64,000 nt of DNA. Source: Sphingomonas sp. PP-CE-1A-559. GTDB lineage: Bacteria > Pseudomonadota > Alphaproteobacteria > Sphingomonadales > Sphingomonadaceae. Below are positions 56,692-64,000 of the stretch, in pieces. Below the pieces are notes generated by a model that did no database searches, was not told where the DNA came from, and saw nothing but the letters and a program-made list of their open reading frames with translations. The stretch covers positions 620,001 through 684,000 of the forward strand of contig NZ_SLYA01000003.1 in the NCBI RefSeq assembly GCF_004340965.1, in the 5' to 3' direction. The translations under genes were made by a program, and so were the position numbers. The stretch's first letter is position 1, and every line of letters begins with the position of its first letter.

Positions 56692-56749
56692 AGCCCGCAT
56701 CCCCATCCGAGAAGCCACGAACCTGCGCCGCCGCCAAGGTCTTGGCAAC

Positions 56750-56815
56750 AACCCCTCTCCCATAGGGGAGAGGGAAGGGGCCCGCGGCGTCTTCGCCGTG
56801 GGAAGGGTGAGGGCA
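56750..56815. repeat. family J palindromic repeat
   Basis: CCCCTCTCCCATAGGGGAGAGGG hairpin followed by a second small hairpin and GGAAGGGTGAGGGC tail. It lies between thiolase and SDR genes and is related to the in-frame element in the E2 gene about 2 kb away. Confidence 0.75.
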
Positions 56816-56835
56816 CGCCTATGTCGGCCCCCGCG

Positions 56836-58032
56836 TCAAACGATCTCGAACAACCCCGCAGCGCCCATGCCCCCCGCGGTGCACATAGACACGACGACAT
56901 AGCGCACCCCGCGCTTGCGCCCCTCGATCAGCGCATGCCCGACCAGCCGCGACCCCGTCATCCCGAACGGATGCCCGACCGCGATCGCACCGCCGTTGAC
57001 GTTGTACTTCTCCGGATCGATCCCGAGGAAATCCCGACAATACAGGCACTGCGACGCGAACGCCTCGTTCAGCTCCCACAGCCCGATATCGCCTACAGAC
57101 AGCCCCGCGCGCTCCAGCAGCTTCGGGATCGCAAAGATCGGCCCGATCCCCATTTCCGCCGGGCTGCACCCCGCCGCCTGGAACCCGCGATAGATCCCCA
57201 GGATGTCCTTGCCCTCGGCCTCGGCGGTCCTGCGATCCATCAGCAGTTGCGCCGACGCGCCGTCGGAAAGTTGGCTCGCATTGCCCGCCGTCACGCTCGA
57301 TCCCGGCCCCGAGAACTCGCCGCCCGGCCATACCGTCTTCAGCCCGCGCAAACCCTCCAGCGTGGTGCCCGCGCGAATGCCCTCGTCCTGCGACAGGGTG
57401 ACGCTCTCGATCCCGGCATGCGCGCCCTGCTTGTCGTAGAGCGCCTTCTCGACCGTGATCGGCACGATCTCCTCGGCAAACGCCCCGTTCGTAAGCCCGG
57501 CCGCCGCACGCTGCTGGCTCATCGCGGCGTATTCGTCCTGCGCTTCACGGCTGATGCCGTATTTCTCCGCGACGATCTCCGCGGTTTCGATCATCGGGAT
57601 ATACGCCGCCGGCTCCTTCGCCACGACGCTCGTATTGACGAACCGCGGCGCGTCCTTCGTCACGGTGTAGCTGATCGACTCCATCCCGCCCGCCAGCGCG
57701 ACATCCGCCTCGTCGCACATGATCGTCCGCGCCGCGAGCGCCACTGCGGTCAGCCCCGACCCGCACTTCCGATCGAGCGTGAACGCGGGCACCGACTCCG
57801 GCAGCCCACCCGCAAAGATCGCCATCCGCCCGGCGTTCCCGCCCTGCGTGCCCCATTGATTGCCGACGCCCCAGAACACCTCGTCGATCCGCGCCGGATC
57901 TACTCCTGCGCGCTCGACGACGGCATTCATCACGTGCCCCGCCAGCACCGGCGCTTCGGTCGCGTTGAACGCGCCGCGATACGCCTTGCCGATAGCGGTA
58001 CGGGCAGTCGAGACGATGGCGGCTTCACGCAT
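56836..58032 (-). CDS. acetyl-CoA C-acyltransferase (thiolase), 398 aa
   Basis: Cleaves 3-oxoacyl-CoA or condenses acetyl-CoA. Nucleophile Cys90 is in [16 protein letters not shown]. The catalytic His is in [16 protein letters not shown] and the second Cys in [18 protein letters not shown]. The N-terminus [20 protein letters not shown] is the thiolase hallmark. Length of 398 is typical. Start at ATG 58032, with AAGG upstream. The neighbouring SDR and divergent enoyl-CoA hydratase suggest acyl-CoA catabolism, but no trifunctional FadB homologue is in the window. Confidence 0.94.
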   Translation of the reverse strand: MREAAIVSTARTAIGKAYRGAFNATEAPVLAGHVMNAVVERAGVDPARIDEVFWGVGNQWGTQGGNAGRMAIFAGGLPESVPAFTLDRKCGSGLTAVALAARTIMCDEADVALAGGMESISYTVTKDAPRFVNTSVVAKEPAAYIPMIETAEIVAEKYGISREAQDEYAAMSQQRAAAGLTNGAFAEEIVPITVEKALYDKQGAHAGIESVTLSQDEGIRAGTTLEGLRGLKTVWPGGEFSGPGSSVTAGNASQLSDGASAQLLMDRRTAEAEGKDILGIYRGFQAAGCSPAEMGIGPIFAIPKLLERAGLSVGDIGLWELNEAFASQCLYCRDFLGIDPEKYNVNGGAIAVGHPFGMTGSRLVGHALIEGRKRGVRYVVVSMCTAGGMGAAGLFEIV

Positions 58033-58097
58033 GCTGGAACCTTTCGAGTATCGGGTATGCACTCGACCTAGGCTTTCCGGCGCGACGGCGAAACCCC

Positions 58098-59546
58098 TTA
58101 AGGAACGCGCGCGAGCCAACCCCCGGTAAATCCGGCACGGTCCAGCCCGCGTCGGATATGCGGGTTTCGTCGCATCGTGTTCCAGACCATCCCGGTTCGC
58201 CAATTCTCGATCATCGCGACGATCGGCCCCTGGTCGATACCCAGATAGTCGACGTCGACCCAGCCCACGCCGGGCACGATCCGGCCATGCTTCAGCGGCT
58301 CGCCCATCTCGGTCAGCGTCGGGTTGAAGGCGTCGAAGAACCCGTATTTGCCGTAGATCCCCTTGCCGTATCGATCGTGCATCGCGGTGATCGTGGGGAT
58401 GACGAGATCCGGCGCAAACACGATCGACCCGACCGCAGCGGTAGGCGCGAGCGTACCGTCATCACGCGCGCCGGGCCCGCGTTCGGAGTAACTGAAGAAC
58501 TCCCGCGTCCGCCCGCCGATTGTCGCCTTGAAATCGCCGGGACCGTCGCACGCGGTCAGTCCCCAGATGTCGGGGCCATAGCCCGCAAACCCGCCCGCAT
58601 TGGCGATCGCATAGTCGCGCTGTGCGATCGTCGCGCGCTTGCTGTTCTCGAAATAATCGATGCCCTTGGTCGCGATATACGCGTCGCGGATGCCGCGGAA
58701 ATCGACCCAGACGTGGCTGTACTGGTGCACGAACATCGGCGGATAGTGGAGATGATCGCCACGCCACGACGGTTCGAATTTCGCGGTCAGCGCGCCCCAC
58801 GTCGAGGGCGGCAGCGGATGCGTCGGCGAGCCCAGCGCGAGCAGATACATCAGCATCCCCTCGTTGTAGATATTCCAGTCGCTCGGGATGAAGCCGCTTT
58901 CGGGATGCCAGCCCATCGACAGGAACGGCGCACGCGGCGTGATCCACGTCCAGTCGACCGCGCCGTAGATCTGGTCGGCGAGCGCGCGGATCCGCTGTTC
59001 TTCGGGGTGATCGACGTCGAACCAGCTCTGCGCGAACAGCATCCCGCCGAGCAGCAGCGCGGTATCGATCGTCGACAGTTCCGCGCGCGCGAACCGCTGG
59101 CCCTTGGTGATGCCGAGAAAGTGGTAGAAGAATCCCTTGTACCCGCTGTTGCCGGTCGGCTCGGGGCCCATCGGTGCGATCGCGAAGAACTCCATCGTCG
59201 CCAGCGTCCGCTTGCGCGCCTGTTCCCGCGTGATCCAGCCGTTGACGACGCCGATCGGATAGGCGGTCAACGCGAACCCGACCGCGGCGATCGACGAGAA
59301 GGACGGCGTCGGCCAGCGATCGAGCGCCAGCCCGGTGACCGGGTCGGTCGTGTCCCAGAAATACAGGAACGCGCGCTCCTGCAGATTGTCGATCAGCGGG
59401 TTGGCGGACGGCGGCGGTTCGGACGGCGCCGTGCCCGTGACGCTCTCGATCGCCTTGACCAGCGGCCGCCCGACCGATGTGCATCCCGCGGTAAGCCCAC
59501 CGAGCGAAATTGCCCCGGTGCCGAGAAACTGCCGTCGATCGAGCAT
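58098..59546 (-). CDS. glucoamylase-family / GH144-like exported hydrolase, lipoprotein, 482 aa
   Basis: The N-terminus [22 protein letters not shown] combines twin arginine and a lipobox (LTAGC), so a periplasmic lipoprotein is expected. The mature part is an alpha/alpha toroid-like glycosidase: [82 protein letters not shown], and [10 protein letters not shown]. These match the glucoamylase family domain that defines GH144 endo-beta-1,2-glucanases; the substrate is thus possibly a beta-1,2-glucan. It lies 76 bases downstream of the second TonB receptor, likely one operon. Confidence 0.85.
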   Translation of the reverse strand: MLDRRQFLGTGAISLGGLTAGCTSVGRPLVKAIESVTGTAPSEPPPSANPLIDNLQERAFLYFWDTTDPVTGLALDRWPTPSFSSIAAVGFALTAYPIGVVNGWITREQARKRTLATMEFFAIAPMGPEPTGNSGYKGFFYHFLGITKGQRFARAELSTIDTALLLGGMLFAQSWFDVDHPEEQRIRALADQIYGAVDWTWITPRAPFLSMGWHPESGFIPSDWNIYNEGMLMYLLALGSPTHPLPPSTWGALTAKFEPSWRGDHLHYPPMFVHQYSHVWVDFRGIRDAYIATKGIDYFENSKRATIAQRDYAIANAGGFAGYGPDIWGLTACDGPGDFKATIGGRTREFFSYSERGPGARDDGTLAPTAAVGSIVFAPDLVIPTITAMHDRYGKGIYGKYGFFDAFNPTLTEMGEPLKHGRIVPGVGWVDVDYLGIDQGPIVAMIENWRTGMVWNTMRRNPHIRRGLDRAGFTGGWLARVP

Positions 59547-59622
59547 CCGAACTCCTGATCAGGGTACCGCCGCGACCATAGAGGTCAGGCAGGCGACTGG
59601 AAGGTCGCCCGTCCTTAATGCA

Positions 59623-62568
59623 TCAGAACCTGTAACCAACCCTGAACTGGAACCGCCGTGGCAACGTCAGCAGGTTGGTCGGCGCGTTGGTGGTGCGGTC
59701 GAAAGAATAGGCCTGCCCGACGCCGAGATACCCGGAATAGCCGCCATAGTTCTTGTTGTTGAATGCGTTGAGCAGGTCGACCGCGACGTTGATAGTATGC
59801 GTGTTGAACACCTTGATGTTGTTCTGCAGCGTCAGGTTGACCTCGCAGAACGCGAACACGCTGCCCAGGCAGTTCTTCGGCCGGTACAGCGACCGGATCA
59901 CCTGCTGGTTGACGCTGGTCCCGGCCGACTGGTCCTGCAACTGGAACGCGGTGCCGGTGCCGAGCGTCGTCAACGTCGAGAACTGGAAGCCCAGCGGCAG
60001 GTCGGCGATGCCCGACAGGACGATCCGGTGGCGCTCGTCCTGGTCGGCGATCGGCCGCCAGCCATACTGGTCCGGGGTCGGCTTATCGAGGCTGAACAGG
60101 TCTCCGCCGTCCTGCTCGGCCTTCGACAGCGTATAGGCGAGATTGAAGCCCCAGCCCGACGCGACGGTATAATCCTTGTCGATCGTCACCAGCAGCGCCT
60201 TGTAGCGCGTCCGCAGGCCATCATAACCGATCAGGACGTTGCCGAAGCCGTTCGCCCGCGGGATCGTCGTGTCGCAGCATGATCTATCTGCGTTGCGCGT
60301 CGCGAACAGGTGCGTGTAGCCGTTCTGACCGCGAACGTACGAGCCGGTCACCGACGCGCGGAACACGCCGAACTTCTGACGCACGCCGAAGCTGAACTGA
60401 TCGGTGGACGGCGCCTTGGCGTTGTTCTTGACCGCGAACAGGTCGGGCAGGCCGGTCTGTGCGGTAGCGCGCAAGGCCAGCAGGCCGTCGCGGGTCAGAT
60501 ATTGCGGATCCCACCGGACGGTCGGGTTCCCGTCGCGCGGCTGCCCATCGCGCGAGAAATTGAAGACGCCGGTCGCGTATTGTAGGCGGAATTGCTCGTC
60601 GAGCGTGTTGTTGAACACGTTGCGATCGTAATATTTGCCATAGCCGCCGAAGATCACGGTGCGCTGATCGTCGTTCACATCGTAGCTGAAGCCGATACGC
60701 GGCTGGAACATGTCCTTGCGAGTCGGGCGGTCGCTGCCGTCGGTGATGTAGTTCGCCGGGTCGAAATACTCGGTCTTGGGCAGCCCGTTCAACGTCGCGA
60801 CCGCCGCTGCGGGGGTGCGATATTTGTTGTTGAACAGGTTGCTCTCGTAGTCCCAGCGCAGGCCGATGTTGATCTGTAGCTTGTCGGTAACGTCCCAATC
60901 GTCCTGGATGTACGCGCCCACCTGCGAATTGGAGGCGATGATCCGCGGGTTGCCGACACCAAGCTGCGCCTGTGCCGGGAAGCTGAAATCGAGTCCCTTG
61001 GTCGCGTCGTTCTGGAAGAAGTAGCGCGGCTGGACGAAGAAGTTCTTGGTAAAATCGTAATCCTGGAATGCGAACCGCAGGCCGCCCTTGATCGCGTGGT
61101 TCTGTAGTCCGTTATAGGTCAGGTCGTCGCGCAGGACATAGCTCTGCTGGCTGATCCGCTGCGTCGAATCCTTGCCGCCGAAGGTTATGACGCCCTGATA
61201 TTCGAAGCTTGGATCGTCGGGGTTCAGCGACGACGGATTATACACCGCATCGAGATAGGTCAGGTTGGCTTCGTTGACGAAGCTGTCGCCGGTGTACGTC
61301 CATTTATAGGTATAGGTGTCGGTCTTGTTAATCTTGTTGACCGCCGCCGAATACGCGATGTTGGCGGAGCCGAAATTGGCGCCGAAGCCCGAGACGTCGG
61401 TCTCTTGGCGACGGCTGAACGACAGGTCGAACACCTGGCGCTCGTCGGGGGTGAAGGTCAGCTTGCCGAAGTAGAAATCGCCGCGATACGGGCTGACATA
61501 GGTGCCTTCATACTGGCCGAACCGGGCAAGGTTTTCCGGCGTGCGCTGGCCGACCGTCACGCTCGATGCACGGTTCTGGTCGTTGCCTTCGTACGCGCCG
61601 AAGAAGAACAGCTTGTCCTTGATGATCGGGCCGCCCAGCGAGATGCCGTATTGCTTGCGTTCGAACTTCGGCTTGCCGCGATCGGCACGCTGATCGAGGA
61701 TGTTGGCCGCGGTCAGGCTGCGATCGGTATATTGGCCGAACATCTCGCCGTGGAAGTCGTTGGTGCCCGACTTGGTGATCGCCGTGACGATGGCCGACCC
61801 GGCCTGCTCGTATTCCGCCTTGTAGTTCTGCGTCAGCACGCGGAACTCCCCGACCGCGAGCTGGCCGAACGGATTGCCCCGGCTGTCGGTCTGGCCGGCG
61901 ATCCCGCCGAGCGTCTGGCTCTTCAGGCTGGTACCGTCGATGAACACGTTGACTTGGCTTGCGGGCGAGGCACCGGCGACGATGCCCTTATTGGTCTCGC
62001 TGTCGTTGTAGCGAACGCCGGGGGCCAGCGCGGCGAAGGTCAGGAAGTTGCGATCGCCCTGCGGCAGGATGCGGATCTGGTTCTGGCTGACGTTTGTCGC
62101 GACTTCGGAGGTCTTCGTCTCGACCAGGCGTCCGGCGGTGACGACGATGTCGCCGCCGTCATTGGCAGCACCGCCGGTGGTCGCGTCCGTCTGCGAGGTG
62201 GACGCTGGCGCGGACGCGGTGAGGACGGCGTCGAGCGTCGCCGATTGTCCGACGCCCACCGAGATCCGTTGCACCGAGACGTCGCCGTTCGGTCCGGTGA
62301 CCGTGATCGTGTAGGGCGCCGGGCGCAGGCCGTTGAGGATGTAGCTGCCGTTCGCGCTGCTCGTGGCGCGGAAGGTCTGGTTGGTGCTGGTATTGACCGC
62401 CACCACCGTGGCGCCAGCCACCGCCGCGCCCGCCGCATCACGCACCTGTCCGCGGATCGCGGCGGTCGTCGTCTGCGCGGTCGCGGTGGTCGGCAGGGCG
62501 ACTGCCGATCCGAGGATCGTCGTCGTCACCAGCGCAGCGCGCAGCGCCGCGACCATCATGGTCTTCAT
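59623..62568 (-). CDS. TonB-dependent receptor, Oar-like, with carboxypeptidase-regulatory-like domain, 981 aa
   Basis: The signal peptide (AALVTTTILGSAVALPTTATAQ) is followed by a beta-sandwich (TTAAIRGQVRDAAGAAVAGAT) at residues 33-115. A plug follows, with DGGDIVVTAGRLVETKTSEVA and the TGxN-like NFLTFAALAPGVRY. The barrel (about 300-981) ends PRRFQFRVGYRF, the usual aromatic end. The start at ATG 62568 (MKTMMVAALRAAL) sets the signal peptide; a longer open frame upstream is not coding. The adjacent GH144-like hydrolase suggests glycan uptake, inferred only. Divergent from the enoyl-CoA hydratase gene. Confidence 0.93.
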   Translation of the reverse strand: MKTMMVAALRAALVTTTILGSAVALPTTATAQTTTAAIRGQVRDAAGAAVAGATVVAVNTSTNQTFRATSSANGSYILNGLRPAPYTITVTGPNGDVSVQRISVGVGQSATLDAVLTASAPASTSQTDATTGGAANDGGDIVVTAGRLVETKTSEVATNVSQNQIRILPQGDRNFLTFAALAPGVRYNDSETNKGIVAGASPASQVNVFIDGTSLKSQTLGGIAGQTDSRGNPFGQLAVGEFRVLTQNYKAEYEQAGSAIVTAITKSGTNDFHGEMFGQYTDRSLTAANILDQRADRGKPKFERKQYGISLGGPIIKDKLFFFGAYEGNDQNRASSVTVGQRTPENLARFGQYEGTYVSPYRGDFYFGKLTFTPDERQVFDLSFSRRQETDVSGFGANFGSANIAYSAAVNKINKTDTYTYKWTYTGDSFVNEANLTYLDAVYNPSSLNPDDPSFEYQGVITFGGKDSTQRISQQSYVLRDDLTYNGLQNHAIKGGLRFAFQDYDFTKNFFVQPRYFFQNDATKGLDFSFPAQAQLGVGNPRIIASNSQVGAYIQDDWDVTDKLQINIGLRWDYESNLFNNKYRTPAAAVATLNGLPKTEYFDPANYITDGSDRPTRKDMFQPRIGFSYDVNDDQRTVIFGGYGKYYDRNVFNNTLDEQFRLQYATGVFNFSRDGQPRDGNPTVRWDPQYLTRDGLLALRATAQTGLPDLFAVKNNAKAPSTDQFSFGVRQKFGVFRASVTGSYVRGQNGYTHLFATRNADRSCCDTTIPRANGFGNVLIGYDGLRTRYKALLVTIDKDYTVASGWGFNLAYTLSKAEQDGGDLFSLDKPTPDQYGWRPIADQDERHRIVLSGIADLPLGFQFSTLTTLGTGTAFQLQDQSAGTSVNQQVIRSLYRPKNCLGSVFAFCEVNLTLQNNIKVFNTHTINVAVDLLNAFNNKNYGGYSGYLGVGQAYSFDRTTNAPTNLLTLPRRFQFRVGYRF

Positions 62569-62843
62569 GTCGAATAGTCCCCTGTGTTGGACGGGATCGG
62601 CAAATGGCTGGGCACAATCGGGGCCGTCCTGCCGATGGCAGTGCCGAATGCTGCTGTTCGCGACGGTCGCGACCCCATGCCCTGGACCTCTCCGGTTGCC
62701 GCTCCCGATGAAGACGGCCCCGGCGCCATGATCTTTGTCGCGCTGCCGGGATCGAGGCTCTACGCTCGCTTCTCGAACTCTGCCAATGGCTGGAAGACGT
62801 CGGGAGTGGATTCGGCGACGGTCCGTGTCATAATCGCCACAAT
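62569..62843. other. intergenic leader region of the second TonB receptor, no gene seen
   Basis: The 328-base gap 62569-62896 lies between the divergent receptor and enoyl-CoA hydratase genes. It holds the direct repeats at 62844-62876 and presumably two promoters. No other gene or palindromic family element is seen; the left part has no clear hairpin. Confidence 0.45.
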
Positions 62844-62876
62844 CCATGTTTGCGGCCCATGTTAGCCGCCCATGTT
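62844..62876 (+). promoter_or_regulatory. three direct repeats CCATGTT with 13-base period
   Basis: CCATGTT begins at 62844, 62857 and 62870. The second and third are CCCATGTT. The 13-base step is exact. They end 20 bases before the enoyl-CoA hydratase ATG and lie in the divergent promoter region, so they may bind a regulator in tandem. The regulator is unidentified. Confidence 0.45.
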
Positions 62877-62896
62877 CGACAGTAATGAGGCTGAAG

Positions 62897-63688
62897 ATGA
62901 CCAATGATCCCTTGGGTTTTTCCGGCGTCGACGTCACCTGCGACGGGCATGTCGCGATCGTCACGTTCGCGCGGCCACCGCACAACTTCGCCGATCTCGC
63001 GCTGATCGAGGCGGTCGGTGCTGCGTTCGCCGCTGCGGATGCCGACCGCGACGTCCGCGCGATCGTCCTGCAATCCGACGGGAAGGTGTTCTGCGCGGGC
63101 GCCGACCTCGTCAACGCCAATCCGGTCGCCGCGGACCGGACGGCGGGCGAGCGCAACCCGTTCTACGTCGCCGCCGCCAAGCTGTTCGCCGTCGAGACGC
63201 CGGTCGTCGCCGCGATCCAGGGTGCGGCGGTCGGGGCAGGGCTCGGCCTCGCGCTCGTTGCCGATTTCCGCGTGGCCTCGCCCGAGGCGAAGTTCGTCGC
63301 CAACTTCGTCCAGATCGGCTTCCACCCCGGCTTCGGTATCTCCGCGGTGCTGGAACGCGTGATCGGTCGCCAGCGCGCGCTGCTGATGAACCTGACAGGG
63401 CGGCGCATCCGGGCGGAGCAGGCGGAGGGCTGGGGTTTGGTGGACGCAGTCGTTCCGACGGACCAGTTGCGGGCGGAAGCGCTGTCGCTCGCAAGAGAGA
63501 TCGCGGCAGGTGCGCCGCTCGCGGTCGGATCGACCCGAAAGACGATGCGCGGAGACCTGTTCGCGCTGGTCCAGTCACAGACCGATCACGAACTCGCCGA
63601 ACAAGCCTGGCTGCAGAAGACCAACGACTTCGCCGAAGGTGTCCGCGCCGTCAGCGAACGCCGTCCGGGCAATTTTACGGGCACCTGA
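62897..63688 (+). CDS. enoyl-CoA hydratase/isomerase family protein, 263 aa
   Basis: Crotonase-fold enzyme of acyl-CoA metabolism. It has VAIVTFARPPHNFADLALIE near the N-terminus and an oxyanion-hole FCAGADL, then the glycine loop AAIQGAAVGAGLGLALVADFRV. A helical C-terminus includes LQKTNDFAEGVRAVSERR. Hydratase and isomerase subtypes cannot be separated. The start at ATG 62897 (MTNDPLGFSG) has GAGG at spacing 7; an ATG at 62885 is the alternative. Followed by a family B repeat. Confidence 0.9.
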   Translation: MTNDPLGFSGVDVTCDGHVAIVTFARPPHNFADLALIEAVGAAFAAADADRDVRAIVLQSDGKVFCAGADLVNANPVAADRTAGERNPFYVAAAKLFAVETPVVAAIQGAAVGAGLGLALVADFRVASPEAKFVANFVQIGFHPGFGISAVLERVIGRQRALLMNLTGRRIRAEQAEGWGLVDAVVPTDQLRAEALSLAREIAAGAPLAVGSTRKTMRGDLFALVQSQTDHELAEQAWLQKTNDFAEGVRAVSERRPGNFTGT

Positions 63689-63689
63689 T

Positions 63690-63746
63690 TGTTCCCCCGC
63701 GAAGGCGGGAGCCCAGTCTGGGCTACCGCCTTCGCGGTAGAGCAAG
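63690..63746. repeat. family B palindromic repeat
   Basis: TGTTCCCCCGCGAAGGCGGG and CTACCGCCTTCGCGGTAGAGCA arms around CCCAGTCTGGGC. It lies between the convergent enoyl-CoA hydratase and gor genes. Confidence 0.85.
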
Positions 63747-63765
63747 CTTGAAGCGGGGCCGCCCC

Positions 63766-64000
63766 TCACTTCATCAAGACAAGCTCTTCCGCCATCGTCG
63801 GATGCAGCGCGACGGTTGCATCGAAATCGGCCTTGGTCAGCCCAGCCTTCACCGCCACCGCAGCCGATTGCAGGATCTCCGGACAGTCCGGCCCGATCAT
63901 GTGGATTCCGACGACCCGGTCGGTCTCACCATCGCAGATCATCTTGTACAGCGACCGCTCGTTACGGCCCGCCAGCACGTTCTTCATCGGCCGGAAGTCG
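63766..64000 (-). CDS. gor: glutathione-disulfide reductase, C-terminal part, partial at window edge
   Basis: The frame runs off the right edge, so only the last 77 codons are seen. Visible segments are FRPMKNVLAGRNERSLYKMI (start may lie outside), VVGIHMIGPDCPEILQSAAV and FDATVALHPTMAEELVLMK. The HPTMAEE motif is that of flavoprotein disulfide reductases, where the His-Glu pair is catalytic. The HMIGPD and PMKN segments favour glutathione reductase over lipoamide dehydrogenase. The enzyme recycles glutathione disulfide with NADPH, linking to gshA at the other end of the window. Confidence 0.85.
   Translation of the reverse strand, partial: DFRPMKNVLAGRNERSLYKMICDGETDRVVGIHMIGPDCPEILQSAAVAVKAGLTKADFDATVALHPTMAEELVLMK

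Overview
The window is high-GC DNA from an alphaproteobacterium, most likely Sphingomonas or a close relative. This is inferred from the GC content, a plant-type GshA, a yajC-secD-secF-Mth938 cluster, DUF3297 and DUF6894 proteins, an HslVU pair, several long TonB-dependent receptors, and dense short palindromic repeats between genes. No database search was possible, so family names come from recognised motifs and length.

Layout. 1-9 kb: a tiny Cys-pair protein, an ICMT-like membrane methyltransferase, gshA, rsmE, a small membrane protein, ubiA, pmbA, a CysQ-like phosphatase and a secreted repeat protein. 9-12.5 kb: a TelA-like gene, a membrane partner and a 56-residue CxxC protein in one operon, then a zinc-type oxidoreductase. 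12.8-21 kb: a secreted metallopeptidase-like protein, typA, an L,D-transpeptidase, a Gly/Tyr-rich exported protein, DUF3297, an ABC-F ATPase and a SleB-type cell wall hydrolase. 21.5-29.4 kb: a LytTR response regulator with its LytS-like kinase, a large Oar-like TonB receptor and ligA. 29.5-36.2 kb: a Tat-signal SDR, recN, bamD, a mannose-6-phosphate isomerase and a GT4 glycosyltransferase. 36.3-42.7 kb: the Sec accessory cluster, an ABM monooxygenase, tRNA-Pro(GGG) and maeB. 43.2-44.1 kb: an orphan phage/GTA-type lysis pair (GH108 endolysin and 3-TM holin). 44.4-50.5 kb: hslVU, a nitroreductase, an RhlE-type helicase, a Crp/Fnr regulator and DUF6894. 50.6-55.8 kb: a fumarylacetoacetase-family enzyme and a branched-chain 2-oxoacid dehydrogenase operon (E1 alpha, E1 beta, E2) ending in a small bactofilin-like gene. 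55.9-64 kb: an SDR, a thiolase, a GH144-like lipoprotein and its Oar-like TonB receptor, an enoyl-CoA hydratase, and the 3' end of a glutathione reductase gene.

Genes working together include GshA with Gor (glutathione), SecDF-YajC with BamD (envelope biogenesis), HslV with HslU (proteolysis), the Bkd complex with thiolase and enoyl-CoA hydratase (branched-chain and acyl-CoA catabolism), and the TonB receptor with the GH144-like hydrolase (possibly glucan use).

The most unusual features are: (i) a palindromic repeat, otherwise intergenic here, lying in frame inside the E2 linker; (ii) the isolated lysis pair preceded by a perfect 9-bp inverted repeat; (iii) composite arrays of about ten palindromic repeat families; (iv) two conserved-looking small Cys-pair genes under 60 codons; and (v) operator-like repeats upstream of both TonB receptors.
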